From contig JAQYVF010000029.1 in NCBI GenBank assembly GCA_030145625.1, positions 1 through 51,948 of the forward strand: a stretch of 51,948 nucleotides of DNA, written 5' to 3'. The position numbers and the translations under genes are program-made. The notes beneath the pieces were generated by a model. The model was not told the DNA's origin. It saw only the letters and a program-made list of their open reading frames with translations, and searched no databases. This stretch comes from Desulfocapsa sp. (GTDB taxonomy: Bacteria > Desulfobacterota > Desulfobulbia > Desulfobulbales > Desulfocapsaceae). This document shows, in pieces, positions 8,603 through 16,624 of this stretch (positions within the stretch are counted from its first letter, which is position 1; each line of letters starts with the position of its first letter).

Positions 8603-8751
8603 TTAAGGCCACCTTGCAAAATTGCCTTTCCGCCCAAACTCTTCGTTATGAGTAAAATTTTATCCTCGGAATATCAATTATATGCCTGTGGTAAAATTTT
8701 ACTCATGCCTCGACTTTGAACGAAAATTCTAATTTTTCAAGGTACCCTTAA
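8603..8751 (+). mobile_element. MITE-like repeat, copy 1 (long form)
   Basis: A 141-bp core (8607-8747) runs from GGCCACCTTG to CAAGGTACCC and is flanked by a perfect TTAA duplication (8603-8606 and 8748-8751). The ends are imperfect terminal inverted repeats. Inside lies a second palindrome: ATGAGTAAAATTTTA (8648-8662) pairs exactly with 8692-8706. Nearly the same sequence recurs at 11183-11323, and shortened reverse-oriented copies lie near 21.9 and 36.8 kb. It encodes nothing. It sits between the sigma-factor gene and the oxidoreductase gene. Confidence 0.8.
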
Positions 8752-8877
8752 CAAAGAGGAGCGATTAATTTTTTTTCTTTTCCAGGTAACTTTTTTCCGA
8801 CCTGTCGCCTCATAACTCTTGAAAGCAACATATTGAGAGAGAATTATTACCAACTTTTTCCCTCAGGAGACGCAAAA

Positions 8878-8979
8878 ATGCCGCTGAGCCCTGAACAGCA
8901 CATTTTTGAGGTAGCCGATCTCTGCAGCAAAAAAATGGGGGTAACAAAATGGTCCTGTCTCATGAGCAGGATCATGTAG
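8878..8979 (+). CDS. Small ORF upstream of the molybdopterin oxidoreductase
   Basis: 33 codons starting at an ATG preceded by CAGGAG at a good spacing, ending in TAG. The peptide contains EVADLCSKKMG and has two Cys. It lies 66 nt before the oxidoreductase gene, and a hairpin (TCCTG pairing with CAGGA, about 8952-8970) falls at its 3' end. It could be a regulatory leader peptide or a small accessory protein. The family is unknown. The rest of 8752-9045 shows no other gene. Confidence 0.3.
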   Translation: MPLSPEQHIFEVADLCSKKMGVTKWSCLMSRIM

Positions 8980-9045
8980 AATAGATAAGGCTTCATCCTG
9001 AATCTCAGTGAATGACGCAAGGCAATTTAACAGTGGGAGAATACT

Positions 9046-11181
9046 ATGTACGAAGATGGCTGGATTCCAACCGTTTGTTATCAATGTAAGGCTGAGTGCA
9101 GTATCTTAGCACATGTCCAAAACGGGATTGTCCAGGAGGTGAAAGGAAATCCGCGGGCACGCGGCAAGATGTGTGTCAAGGGCATGGCTGGTATTACCTC
9201 CCTCTATTCAAAAGAACGTCTTACCCATCCCATGAAACGGGTTGGCGAGCGAGGAGAAGGAAAATTCGAACAGATCAGCTGGGATGAGGCCATGGAGATA
9301 ATGGAGACAAAGCTGCGAGCACTCCATGAAAAAGGTGAAGGACATAAATTCACCTACTCCATGTTCCCACACTCCGCATCTGATCCGAAATGGCGTTTTG
9401 TCAACGCCTACGGCGGATTCATATCCACCGGACTACCGCACTGTGATTCGGGAAAAATCATGGCCCACCTGCACACCTTCGGCTGTTTTCCCAATCACCA
9501 TATCGCCCCTATCTATTATTCAGTCCCCAAAGACGGCCTGATGATACTCTCCGGCAGACATCCGTTCGGCTGTATGGATGATGCCTGTGTGGCCAAAGAT
9601 ATTCTCGATGCCAAGGAGAGAGGTGCCAAGCTCATCGTCATTGATCCCATCTTCAGGCCTGAGGCCGCCAAGGCCGATTGGTGGATTCCGATCAAGCCGG
9701 GCGGCGACGCCTCTTTCTTTCTCGGGGTATGCAATTACCTGCTGCTCAACAATCTGTACAACAAAGAATTTTGCGACAAGTGGGTCCGTGAAGGCGATAT
9801 GGAAAAATTGCTGGACTTTATCGTAGACAAGACTCCGGAAAAGATGAGCAGTATCTGTGAAGTGCCGGCAGCTGACATTATCAAGCTTGCCAAGATGGTG
9901 GCCGAGGCACCATCGGCCTGCATCGACGCCTTCAAGTCCATTATGTACGGGAATGCCATGGACTGGGGACAGGTCTGGTCCATCTTTCTGGTTATCACCG
10001 GAAACCTCGACAATCCCGGCGGCCAGCCCATGCCTGAACTAACACCCATGGCCCCGGTCAATCCAGTACCAACCCCACCAGATCTGAAAGAGCTGGGCTA
10101 TCATCGAACCGGACCGAACAGGGAAAAATTTGATCATTATAATTTTATTCTAGAGCCGACCTGGTATGCAGCCCAAGCCATAAAGGAAGGAAATCTCAAA
10201 ATTTTCTTCGCAACTGAATGTAACCCTGCCTTGAGTGAAATGGGTGCCGCAGCCTGGAGAGAGGCCGTTTCCATGAAAGACGACGACGGCAATTACATGC
10301 TGGACTTCTTCATGGTTTCGGAAATTCTACCGTCGGAAACCATGAAGTGGGCCGACCTGGTATTGCCGGATCAAACCAATTACGAACGATGGGAACTACT
10401 CTACATGCCCTGGTGGTACAATTACAGTCATGGCGCGGCACTCTGTCGGCCGGTAGTAAAACCTGTGGGGGAGGCCAGGCATACCAACAACGTGATAATA
10501 GAACTCGGCAAACATATGTTCCCTGAATTTTTTGCCTTTAAGGATGATGTCGAATATTACGACATCGAACTGGGCGGAGTCGGCATGTCTATTGACAAAC
10601 TCATGGAGAACGGTGGCATGTGGTCCCCAGGCACTGCTGGTTTTTATAAGTATAAGGATAAGAAAAAATTTGACACGCCATCCGGAAAAATTGAACTTGA
10701 CTGGAATATGTACGCAGACATTAACCAGCAATGGCCAAGCCCGGAACTGCCGCTTGAATACAGAAAAGATGAAGAAAAATTTCCATTTATCCTTGTTAAT
10801 TTCCGTACCATATTCCTGAACAATACCGGGGCCTGGTCACATAATAATGCTCAATTGAGAGATCCTGTCTCGGGCCTTGACTCCAATCCGATCATGATCA
10901 ATCCGGTGGATGCCAACAAACTGGGCATCAGTGAAGGGGATACCGTTTTCCTGGAATCTGCCACAGGAAAAGTCAGTTCAATAGTGCAACTCACTGAAAA
11001 GATAAAACCAGGTTGTATCGGCATAATCCATGGCTTCGGCCAGACGGTGGGCCAGGTTGCAACACTATGTTCCAGCTTTAACGACAATGAACTCATAGCG
11101 GATGCCGGATCGCATTTGGACGAGCAGGACCTGCGTGGCGGTGAGGCTCATGTATCTACACGAGTTACCATTTACAAGTAA
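9046..11181 (+). CDS. Molybdopterin oxidoreductase, DMSO reductase family, catalytic subunit
   Basis: 711 residues. A bis-molybdopterin-guanine-dinucleotide enzyme with an N-terminal [4Fe-4S] site: Cys11, Cys14, Cys18 and Cys43. The segment GLPHCDSGK places Cys133 at the usual Mo/W-ligand position, as in polysulfide/thiosulfate reductases and formate dehydrogenases, and not selenocysteine. The C-terminal cofactor-binding domain begins at about residue 590. There is no twin-arginine signal, so the enzyme should be cytoplasmic. The substrate is unknown: polysulfide, thiosulfate or another oxyanion is possible. The next gene encodes the likely electron-transfer partner, but no membrane anchor (PsrC/NrfD type) is nearby. 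The stop codon TAA is part of the target duplication of the repeat that follows. Confidence 0.88.
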   Translation: MYEDGWIPTVCYQCKAECSILAHVQNGIVQEVKGNPRARGKMCVKGMAGITSLYSKERLTHPMKRVGERGEGKFEQISWDEAMEIMETKLRALHEKGEGHKFTYSMFPHSASDPKWRFVNAYGGFISTGLPHCDSGKIMAHLHTFGCFPNHHIAPIYYSVPKDGLMILSGRHPFGCMDDACVAKDILDAKERGAKLIVIDPIFRPEAAKADWWIPIKPGGDASFFLGVCNYLLLNNLYNKEFCDKWVREGDMEKLLDFIVDKTPEKMSSICEVPAADIIKLAKMVAEAPSACIDAFKSIMYGNAMDWGQVWSIFLVITGNLDNPGGQPMPELTPMAPVNPVPTPPDLKELGYHRTGPNREKFDHYNFILEPTWYAAQAIKEGNLKIFFATECNPALSEMGAAAWREAVSMKDDDGNYMLDFFMVSEILPSETMKWADLVLPDQTNYERWELLYMPWWYNYSHGAALCRPVVKPVGEARHTNNVIIELGKHMFPEFFAFKDDVEYYDIELGGVGMSIDKLMENGGMWSPGTAGFYKYKDKKKFDTPSGKIELDWNMYADINQQWPSPELPLEYRKDEEKFPFILVNFRTIFLNNTGAWSHNNAQLRDPVSGLDSNPIMINPVDANKLGISEGDTVFLESATGKVSSIVQLTEKIKPGCIGIIHGFGQTVGQVATLCSSFNDNELIADAGSHLDEQDLRGGEAHVSTRVTIYK

Positions 11182-11327
11182 AGGCCACCTTGCAAAATTG
11201 CCTTTTCGCCCAAACTCTTCGTTATGAGAAAAATTTTATCCTCGGAATATCAACTATATGCCTGCGGTAAAATTTATCTCATGCCTCGATTTTGAACGAA
11301 AAATCTAATTATTCAAGGTACCCTAAA
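11179..11327 (+). mobile_element. MITE-like repeat, copy 2 (long form)
   Basis: A 141-bp core (11183-11323), about 90 percent identical by eye to copy 1 and in the same orientation. The flanking TAAA (11179-11182) is duplicated exactly at 11324-11327, and the left copy supplies the TAA stop of the oxidoreductase gene. The right end lies just before the Shine-Dalgarno sequence of the Fe-S gene, so the element separates two genes that would otherwise be adjacent. Confidence 0.8.
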
Positions 11328-11338
11328 AGGAGTTCATA

Positions 11339-11896
11339 ATGAAACAACTAAGCATCATGGTGGATATGGATCGTTGTATCGGCTGCAAGACCTGTGTGGT
11401 TGCCTGTCGAAATCATCATAACCTGGTCAATCATCGCTCACACATGCCTGGAGAAATTCCTTTCTACATCAAGGTGGAGTCGCAGGCAGAAGGGACCTTT
11501 CCACACCTAAAAGAAGATTTCTGGGTATCGCCCTGCAAGCATTGCAAAACAGCACCCTGTGCCACAGCATGTGAGTCAGGAGCTATCCGAAAAGATGCGC
11601 AGACCGGTATTGTCCTGATTGACCAGGATAAATGCACGGGAGCAAAAAAATGTATAGAAAAATGTCCCTATGACGTCATCCAATTCAATGCTGAAAAGAA
11701 TTACGCCCACAAGTGCAACATGTGCTATGACAGAGTGATCCATGGTCAAGAGCCTGTCTGTGTTGAGATCTGTTTGACCGATGCCTTGAGTTTCGGTGAA
11801 AAAGAGATCCTCAAAATGCAGGCCCAGGCCAAGGGGAAGGAGATCATAAAGAAAATGAGCAGTCAATCGATTATCTATGTTAAATCAGCGCCCTAA
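11339..11896 (+). CDS. Polyferredoxin-type Fe-S subunit (PsrB/DmsB-like)
   Basis: 185 residues with four cysteine motifs of the DmsB/PsrB/NarH type: CIGCKTCVVAC, CKHCKTAPCATAC, CTGAKKCIEKC and CNMC/CVEIC. It would pass electrons to or from the upstream molybdopterin subunit. In the third motif the second Cys is replaced by Ala, giving CxxAxxCxxxC. In NarH, loss of the same Cys (to Trp) gives a [3Fe-4S] cluster, so a [3Fe-4S] centre is predicted here. AAAAGGAG lies upstream of the ATG. No membrane subunit follows, so the complex is probably soluble or borrows an anchor. Confidence 0.88.
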   Translation: MKQLSIMVDMDRCIGCKTCVVACRNHHNLVNHRSHMPGEIPFYIKVESQAEGTFPHLKEDFWVSPCKHCKTAPCATACESGAIRKDAQTGIVLIDQDKCTGAKKCIEKCPYDVIQFNAEKNYAHKCNMCYDRVIHGQEPVCVEICLTDALSFGEKEILKMQAQAKGKEIIKKMSSQSIIYVKSAP

Positions 11897-11921
11897 CTGA
11901 ACATCACATAAAACATTTCAC

Positions 11922-11950
11922 TCACAGAGTGATCACAGAGTGATCACAGA
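11922..11950. repeat. Short tandem repeat, 11-bp unit
   Basis: TCACAGAGTGA occurs twice in tandem followed by a partial third unit, just after the Fe-S gene and before the decayed lipA copy. No function is evident. Confidence 0.6.
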
Positions 11951-11954
11951 CCCA

Positions 11955-12012
11955 AAAAGGTGGCAAGAAGACTTTCCGGATTTTACCTGTCCATAAAATC
12001 TCTTGCCGCCTT
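11955..12012 (-). terminator. Duplicate of the lipA terminator
   Basis: AAGGTGGCAAGA (11957-11968) pairs with TCTTGCCGCCTT (12001-12012). The sequence between the arms is nearly identical to the real lipA terminator at 13422-13481. It is part of the duplicated lipA 3' segment and faces the same direction. Confidence 0.6.
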
Positions 12013-12066
12013 CAGCAATATGCCTCAGGAGCTAGGTGTCGAGGCACTCTCTCCTGACACCAATGG

Positions 12067-12297
12067 TCATGCCAGCGCTCTGCCTGAGAAAAGAGCTTCG
12101 GCCTTATAACTACTGCGAAGCAGGGGACCGGCCTCAACCTTCGGAAGCCCATAGCAAGTGTTTTTCTCTTGAATTACTGGAACCTTGCCGGCCGGACAAT
12201 GGTTTTCCCCCGGGCTGAAACATTGTCCCAATGTCAACAGTTGGCAACCGACTTCTCTCAGCTCTGTCATGACCATCCAGCTTTCCGCATGCTTGGC
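12067..12297 (-). pseudogene. Decayed duplicate of the lipA 3' end
   Basis: Read on minus, this segment matches the last roughly 85 codons of lipA (13570 onward), including WMVMT, VGCQLLTLGQ, KVEAGPL and RSSYKAEALFSG, and ends at an equivalent TGA. It has lost about 20 bp in the middle and all of the radical-SAM core. Similarity stops near 12297. With the duplicated terminator it forms a direct repeat flanking the HPP-family gene. The segment 12300-12474 carries no recognised gene, although a plus-strand frame there (MNVDPDPVKMIMISDFKEA) looks weakly protein-like. Confidence 0.85.
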
Positions 12298-12474
12298 TCT
12301 TGTATGAACGTGGATCCAGATCCGGTAAAGATGATCATGATCTCGGACTTCAAGGAAGCAAGAAAGAAGCTTGGCTGGGAAGAACCCTGTTCGGGAAAAA
12401 GACAAAGAGGATGGTACCGGGCCGGATTATTCCGGACCGATGTTTTGGCTTAAAAGCATCCGGCGGAGAAAACT

Positions 12475-13263
12475 GTGCATAAAAAACTAAATTCAGTACA
12501 TATACGGCTCGGCTCCATCAATAAGAGAGAATTTGAGCGGGACGTCTATCGTCCCGGCGTTATTTCGTTGTCACGCATCATCTGGGGCTCGCTCGGTGGC
12601 GGACTATTGCTGACCACCATCGGTATCTTATCCAACTTCACAGGAATTGCAGTGCTGTATCCACCTCTGGCCGCCACCTGTTTTATCAATTCCACCTGCG
12701 TATACTTGCGTGTCGCCCGCCCCAAACCCGTCATCGTCGGTCATTTTGTCGCGTCAATAGGTGGGCTGGCAGGAGTCTGGGCAGGAGAATTCCTGGCCGG
12801 GGGAACGGACTTCGCCGTTTCACTGAAACTCGGTCTGGCCGTTCTTTTTGCTGCTGTACTGATGCAGGTCTTTGACGCGGATCATCCTCCGGCTGCGGCC
12901 ACCGCCGCCATCCCCGCTATCTTGCCATTACCTATGCCTGTACATCTGTTTCCAGTGTACATGGCCTGGGGCGCAACGATCACAGTGCTTTTCGCTTTTG
13001 CTTGGAATAGGGTCTGGTTTGAGTTTCCGGCAAAAGATGACGATCATCGCATCAAACATGCCGGACTGTTCATGGATAGATCGCAGATTTTAGGCTTGGG
13101 GTTTTGTGCGCTGAGTTTTGTTTTGATGTGTTGCAAGCAGATTTCACCGACGCTTCATTACATTGGAATTTGGATTATGACACTTGGTGTTCTCATCTTA
13201 GGATTACATCATTTGTATGAATTTTTTAGTGCTGATAGGGTCATCTTACATAAAGGTACGTAA
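12475..13263 (+). CDS. HPP-family integral membrane protein
   Basis: 262 residues from GTG 12475, preceded by GGCGGAG. It shows four to six hydrophobic segments and the family signature in VFDADHPPAAATA at about residues 133-145. Some HPP proteins transport nitrite in cyanobacteria and chloroplasts; most are uncharacterised. The gene is flanked by direct repeats of the lipA 3' end, which suggests it arrived or was duplicated at that locus. The nearby oxyanion-type molybdopterin enzyme makes an oxyanion transporter thinkable, but this is inference. Confidence 0.82.
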   Translation: MHKKLNSVHIRLGSINKREFERDVYRPGVISLSRIIWGSLGGGLLLTTIGILSNFTGIAVLYPPLAATCFINSTCVYLRVARPKPVIVGHFVASIGGLAGVWAGEFLAGGTDFAVSLKLGLAVLFAAVLMQVFDADHPPAAATAAIPAILPLPMPVHLFPVYMAWGATITVLFAFAWNRVWFEFPAKDDDHRIKHAGLFMDRSQILGLGFCALSFVLMCCKQISPTLHYIGIWIMTLGVLILGLHHLYEFFSADRVILHKGT

Positions 13264-13421
13264 CGCTACATAGGATCTTCAGTAACCAGCCAATAATACA
13301 GAATTATTTGACAATTCATCTCTTCTAAATCTAACCGTTACAACTCGTGCTAACTTGGAAGCAGAAAAATGGCTTAACTGCACCAACAACAGGATTTTCC
13401 TTTCATAGAGAGGCCGCAGAC

Positions 13422-13481
13422 AAAAAAAGGCGGCAAGAAGACTTTCCGGATTTTACCTGTCCAGGAAATCTCTGCCGCCTT
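13422..13481 (-). terminator. Rho-independent terminator of the pdh-lip operon
   Basis: On minus, AAGGCGGCAGA pairs with TCTTGCCGCCTT, one base bulged, and is followed by a TTTTTTT tract, 89 nt after the lipA stop. The loop is about 32 nt. The remaining sequence from 13264 to 13569 holds no gene. Confidence 0.8.
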
Positions 13482-13569
13482 CACCATTCACCCACATAAA
13501 GGATTACCGATAGCTATAACTATGGCCTCAACGGCAAGATGTCGAAGAGCTCTATCTTGGTTCCAATGG

Positions 13570-14466
13570 TCATACCAGCGCCCTGCCGCTGCCGGAGAAA
13601 AGCGCTTCGGCCTTATAACTGCTGCGAACCAGGGGACCAGCCTCAACCTTCAAGAAGCCCATGGCAAGTGCTTCTCTCTTTAATTGTTGAAACCTCTCCG
13701 GCCATATATAGCTGACCACCGGATAATGGTTTTTCCCCGGGCTGAGATATTGTCCTAATGTCAATAGTTGGCAACCGACTTTTCTCAGGTCTGTCATGAC
13801 CATCCAGATTTCCTTGGTGGATTCTCCCATTCCCAGCATCAATCCGGACTTTGTCAATATGCTGCTGTTGCCTTTTGCTGCCCATTCCAGGAGGTCCAGG
13901 CTTTGCCGATAGTCGGCTTTGGGACAGATCCTCGGATATAAACGGGGGACTGTTTCCAGGTTATGGGCTATCACCTCCGGCTTTGCCTGCAGGACAATTT
14001 GCAGTGATTCATTGTTCCCCATAAAATCAGGGACCAGCACCTCAATGGTACAGAAGGGAACAAGCTTCCTGATTTTCCCTATAGTCTCAGCAAAGAAGGC
14101 TGCCCCACCATCAGCCAAATCATCACGGGTAACCGAGGTGATAACTGCGTGTCTCAGGCCCAGATCACAAACCGCTTGCGCAACGCGCAGGGGTTCTTCT
14201 TTGTCTGGAGGTATGGGACATCCTGTTTGAATCGCGCAAAAACGGCAGTTCCGGGTGCAGATTTCTCCCAGGATGATAAAGGTGGCTGTCCCATTTGACC
14301 AGCACTCGCAGATATTCGGACACCTGGCCTTGTCGCAGACAGTGTTGATATTTTTTTCCCGTATCAGGGCTCGCAGTTTTTGATACCTATTCCCATGGGG
14401 AAGTGAAACCCGAAGCCAGGATGGTTTTTTCATCTGTGAATTTTTCCTCTCAGACAGGCTCGACAT
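13570..14466 (-). CDS. lipA: Lipoyl synthase
   Basis: 298 residues from ATG 14466, chosen because AAGGAG lies 6 nt upstream; a longer frame reaches 14532 inside lipB, and ATG 14433 is a weaker alternative. This radical SAM enzyme inserts two sulfurs into octanoyl-lipoyl domains. The auxiliary cluster motif CDKARCPNICEC (Cys44, 49, 55) and the radical-SAM motif CTRNCRFC (Cys70, 74, 77) are intact, and the C-terminal RSSYKAEALF is present. It overlaps lipB by 17 nt and closes the PDH operon. A decayed copy of its 3' end lies at 12067-12297. Confidence 0.95.
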   Translation of the reverse strand: MSSLSERKNSQMKKPSWLRVSLPHGNRYQKLRALIREKNINTVCDKARCPNICECWSNGTATFIILGEICTRNCRFCAIQTGCPIPPDKEEPLRVAQAVCDLGLRHAVITSVTRDDLADGGAAFFAETIGKIRKLVPFCTIEVLVPDFMGNNESLQIVLQAKPEVIAHNLETVPRLYPRICPKADYRQSLDLLEWAAKGNSSILTKSGLMLGMGESTKEIWMVMTDLRKVGCQLLTLGQYLSPGKNHYPVVSYIWPERFQQLKREALAMGFLKVEAGPLVRSSYKAEALFSGSGRALV

Positions 14467-15157
14467 CAAAAACTCCTTGAAAGGCCAATTCGACTCTGTC
14501 CATAACCTCCTCCATTGCCACCTGCTTGCCAAGGATGTGAGATAGTGAGGTCACGCTTTTCCCCTCGATTCCACACGGTATAATCTTATTAAAGTAGGAA
14601 AGATCGGTATGGACGTTCAGTGCAAAACCATGATGGGTCACCTGGTTGACATCGACCTTGATGCCGATTGCCGCAATCTTTTCCCCTGCCACCCATACAC
14701 CTGTGTAATACCCATGGCCGGAAGGTTTTTTGAGCCTTGTGCCTCTAATCCCCCAACACTCCAGGACGCTGATAAGCACTTTTTCCAGTCTTCGTATATA
14801 GGAAACCACCTCCCTCGGACCTTTTGCAGCAAGCCGGATGACCGGATAGCCGATGAGTTGTCCAGGGCCGTGAAAAGTCACATCGCCACCACGGTCCACG
14901 TTATACACAGCAATATTATTTTCTTCGATCCACTGGTTAGAGGCTAACACATTTTTGCTATTAGCATTGTATCCCAGAGTATAGGTGGGAGGATGTTCCA
15001 GCAACAGCAATGTATCCGGTGAATGATTTGCACTTCGAGCTCCGGCAAGTTGTTGCTGCAATGCCCGTGCACTCTTGTATTCGACGGTTCCAAGCCGTCT
15101 AAATCGACAGCGTCTCGGAACTCCATGAGTGACAACTTGCTCGGGTAGAATTGGCAT
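14450..15157 (-). CDS. lipB: Octanoyl-ACP:protein octanoyltransferase
   Basis: 235 residues. Moves octanoate from ACP to the lipoyl domain of E2, the substrate for LipA. The motif RGGDVTFHGPGQLIGYP (89-105), the catalytic Lys167 in AAIGIK and the catalytic Cys195 in IIPCGIEGKSVTSL are all present. It lies 46 nt after lpd. Having lipB and lipA in the PDH operon ties cofactor assembly to the enzyme that needs it. Confidence 0.95.
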   Translation of the reverse strand: MPILPEQVVTHGVPRRCRFRRLGTVEYKSARALQQQLAGARSANHSPDTLLLLEHPPTYTLGYNANSKNVLASNQWIEENNIAVYNVDRGGDVTFHGPGQLIGYPVIRLAAKGPREVVSYIRRLEKVLISVLECWGIRGTRLKKPSGHGYYTGVWVAGEKIAAIGIKVDVNQVTHHGFALNVHTDLSYFNKIIPCGIEGKSVTSLSHILGKQVAMEEVMDRVELAFQGVFDVEPV

Positions 15158-15203
15158 CTTTTCTCTGGTGAACGATTCTCACCCCCTGTGGACTTTTGAC
15201 AAA

Positions 15204-16622
15204 CTACTTATTGATAAAATGTGTTGCACTGCCAAGAAAAATATCTGCTGCTTCTCCTTCAGTCTCGGAAAGTGTGGGGTGGGGATGTATGGAGAGGGCT
15301 ATGTCCTCTGCCAGGGCTCCCATCTCAATGGCCAGGACACTTTCCGCAATCAATGCCTCTGCATTGCGCCCGACTATTCCAGCTCCGAGGATGCGACCTG
15401 TCTCAGCTTCCAAGATCAACTTTGTCAGTCCATCCGGGCTTGCCATGGTCGCCGCACGTCCTGATGCGCTCCATGGAAAGCGTGTGATCTTTACATCGAT
15501 ATGTTCCCGCCGGGCTTCTTCTTCACTCAAGCCGCACCAGGCTATTTGTGGATCGGTATACACGACTGCCGGAATCGCCCTGTTATCAAAGGCGGAAGGC
15601 AATCCGTTAATCACTTCAGCTGCAACCTTTCCCTGACGAATGGCGCGATGAGCAAGCATGGGACTGCCTGTCACATCACCAACCGCATAAATATTGGGAA
15701 CCATGGTCTGCTGTTTTTCGTTCACTGGCAGGAATCCTTTTTCATCTCTCTTGACACCGACTTTTTCAAGTCCCAGGTCTGCGCTGTTAGGGGATCTGCC
15801 CACGGCAACCAGTACCTTGGCAAATCGCTGTTCTGTTTTCTTTCCTTCTTGTGATGTGAGGACAACATCCACCCCCTCTTCTTTTTCCTGCAAGGATGAT
15901 ATTGTTGTGTGCTCATACACCTGCTCGCAGATCTCTTTCATCCTTCTCTGCAGGGGGAGGACCAGGTCCCGGTCTACCTTGCGCAGCAGTTCACTGCGTA
16001 CTACCAGGCTCACTCGGCTTCCCAGGGAGGCATATACCTGCCCCAGTTCAAGACCGATATAGCCGCCACCGATCACCAAGAGCGATTCAGGGACCTCTTT
16101 ACACTCCAGGGCTGTCGAGGAGTCGATGATATTGCCGCCGGGTTTCCCTTGGCTATCGGGGGAAGAAAGCGGAGATGAACCGGTGGCAATGATAGCGTTT
16201 TTAAATCGTATATGGGCCACATCAGCGCCAAGAAGTCTCACTGTATCGGGGCCTTCAAATACAGCCTGTGCTTTAAGCCACTGAATATCGCGTTTCTTGG
16301 AGAGGTCTGTCAACCCCTTTGCCAGCCTTGTAATAATTGTTTCTTTCCAGCTCTTGATACCCTTGATATCGATTTTTGGATGTTCAAATAAAACTCCCAT
16401 GGTCTTGGCTCTGGCGGCGTCGTAGATCAGTTCGGAGAGGAAAAGTAGAGCCTTTGAAGGTATGCACCCTTCAAAGAGACATACGCCACCAGGCTGCTCT
16501 CTTGTATCCACCATGGTAACATCAAGGCCCAAGTCGGCAGCCCGAAATGCGGCGGCATATCCACCCGGACCTCCGCCAATGACCAGCAGATCCGTACGTT
16601 GGGTTATTTCTCCTACAACCAT
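15204..16622 (-). CDS. lpdA: Dihydrolipoyl dehydrogenase (E3)
   Basis: 472 residues. Reoxidises dihydrolipoamide with NAD+. FAD-binding IGGGPGGYAAA near residue 15, the redox-active pair Cys48/Cys53 in GGVCLFEGCIPSK, a second Rossmann motif (VIGGGYIGLELG), and the C-terminal catalytic HPHPTLSE are visible. It begins 2 nt after the E2 stop, with GAGG upstream, so it is tightly coupled to E2. Confidence 0.96.
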   Translation of the reverse strand: MVVGEITQRTDLLVIGGGPGGYAAAFRAADLGLDVTMVDTREQPGGVCLFEGCIPSKALLFLSELIYDAARAKTMGVLFEHPKIDIKGIKSWKETIITRLAKGLTDLSKKRDIQWLKAQAVFEGPDTVRLLGADVAHIRFKNAIIATGSSPLSSPDSQGKPGGNIIDSSTALECKEVPESLLVIGGGYIGLELGQVYASLGSRVSLVVRSELLRKVDRDLVLPLQRRMKEICEQVYEHTTISSLQEKEEGVDVVLTSQEGKKTEQRFAKVLVAVGRSPNSADLGLEKVGVKRDEKGFLPVNEKQQTMVPNIYAVGDVTGSPMLAHRAIRQGKVAAEVINGLPSAFDNRAIPAVVYTDPQIAWCGLSEEEARREHIDVKITRFPWSASGRAATMASPDGLTKLILEAETGRILGAGIVGRNAEALIAESVLAIEMGALAEDIALSIHPHPTLSETEGEAADIFLGSATHFINK

Positions 16623-16624
16623 AG

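Noticed and set aside
9046-11181. Selenocysteine or Tat-exported formate dehydrogenase
   Set aside because: The Mo-ligand codon is TGT (Cys133), no in-frame TGA, and no twin-arginine signal.
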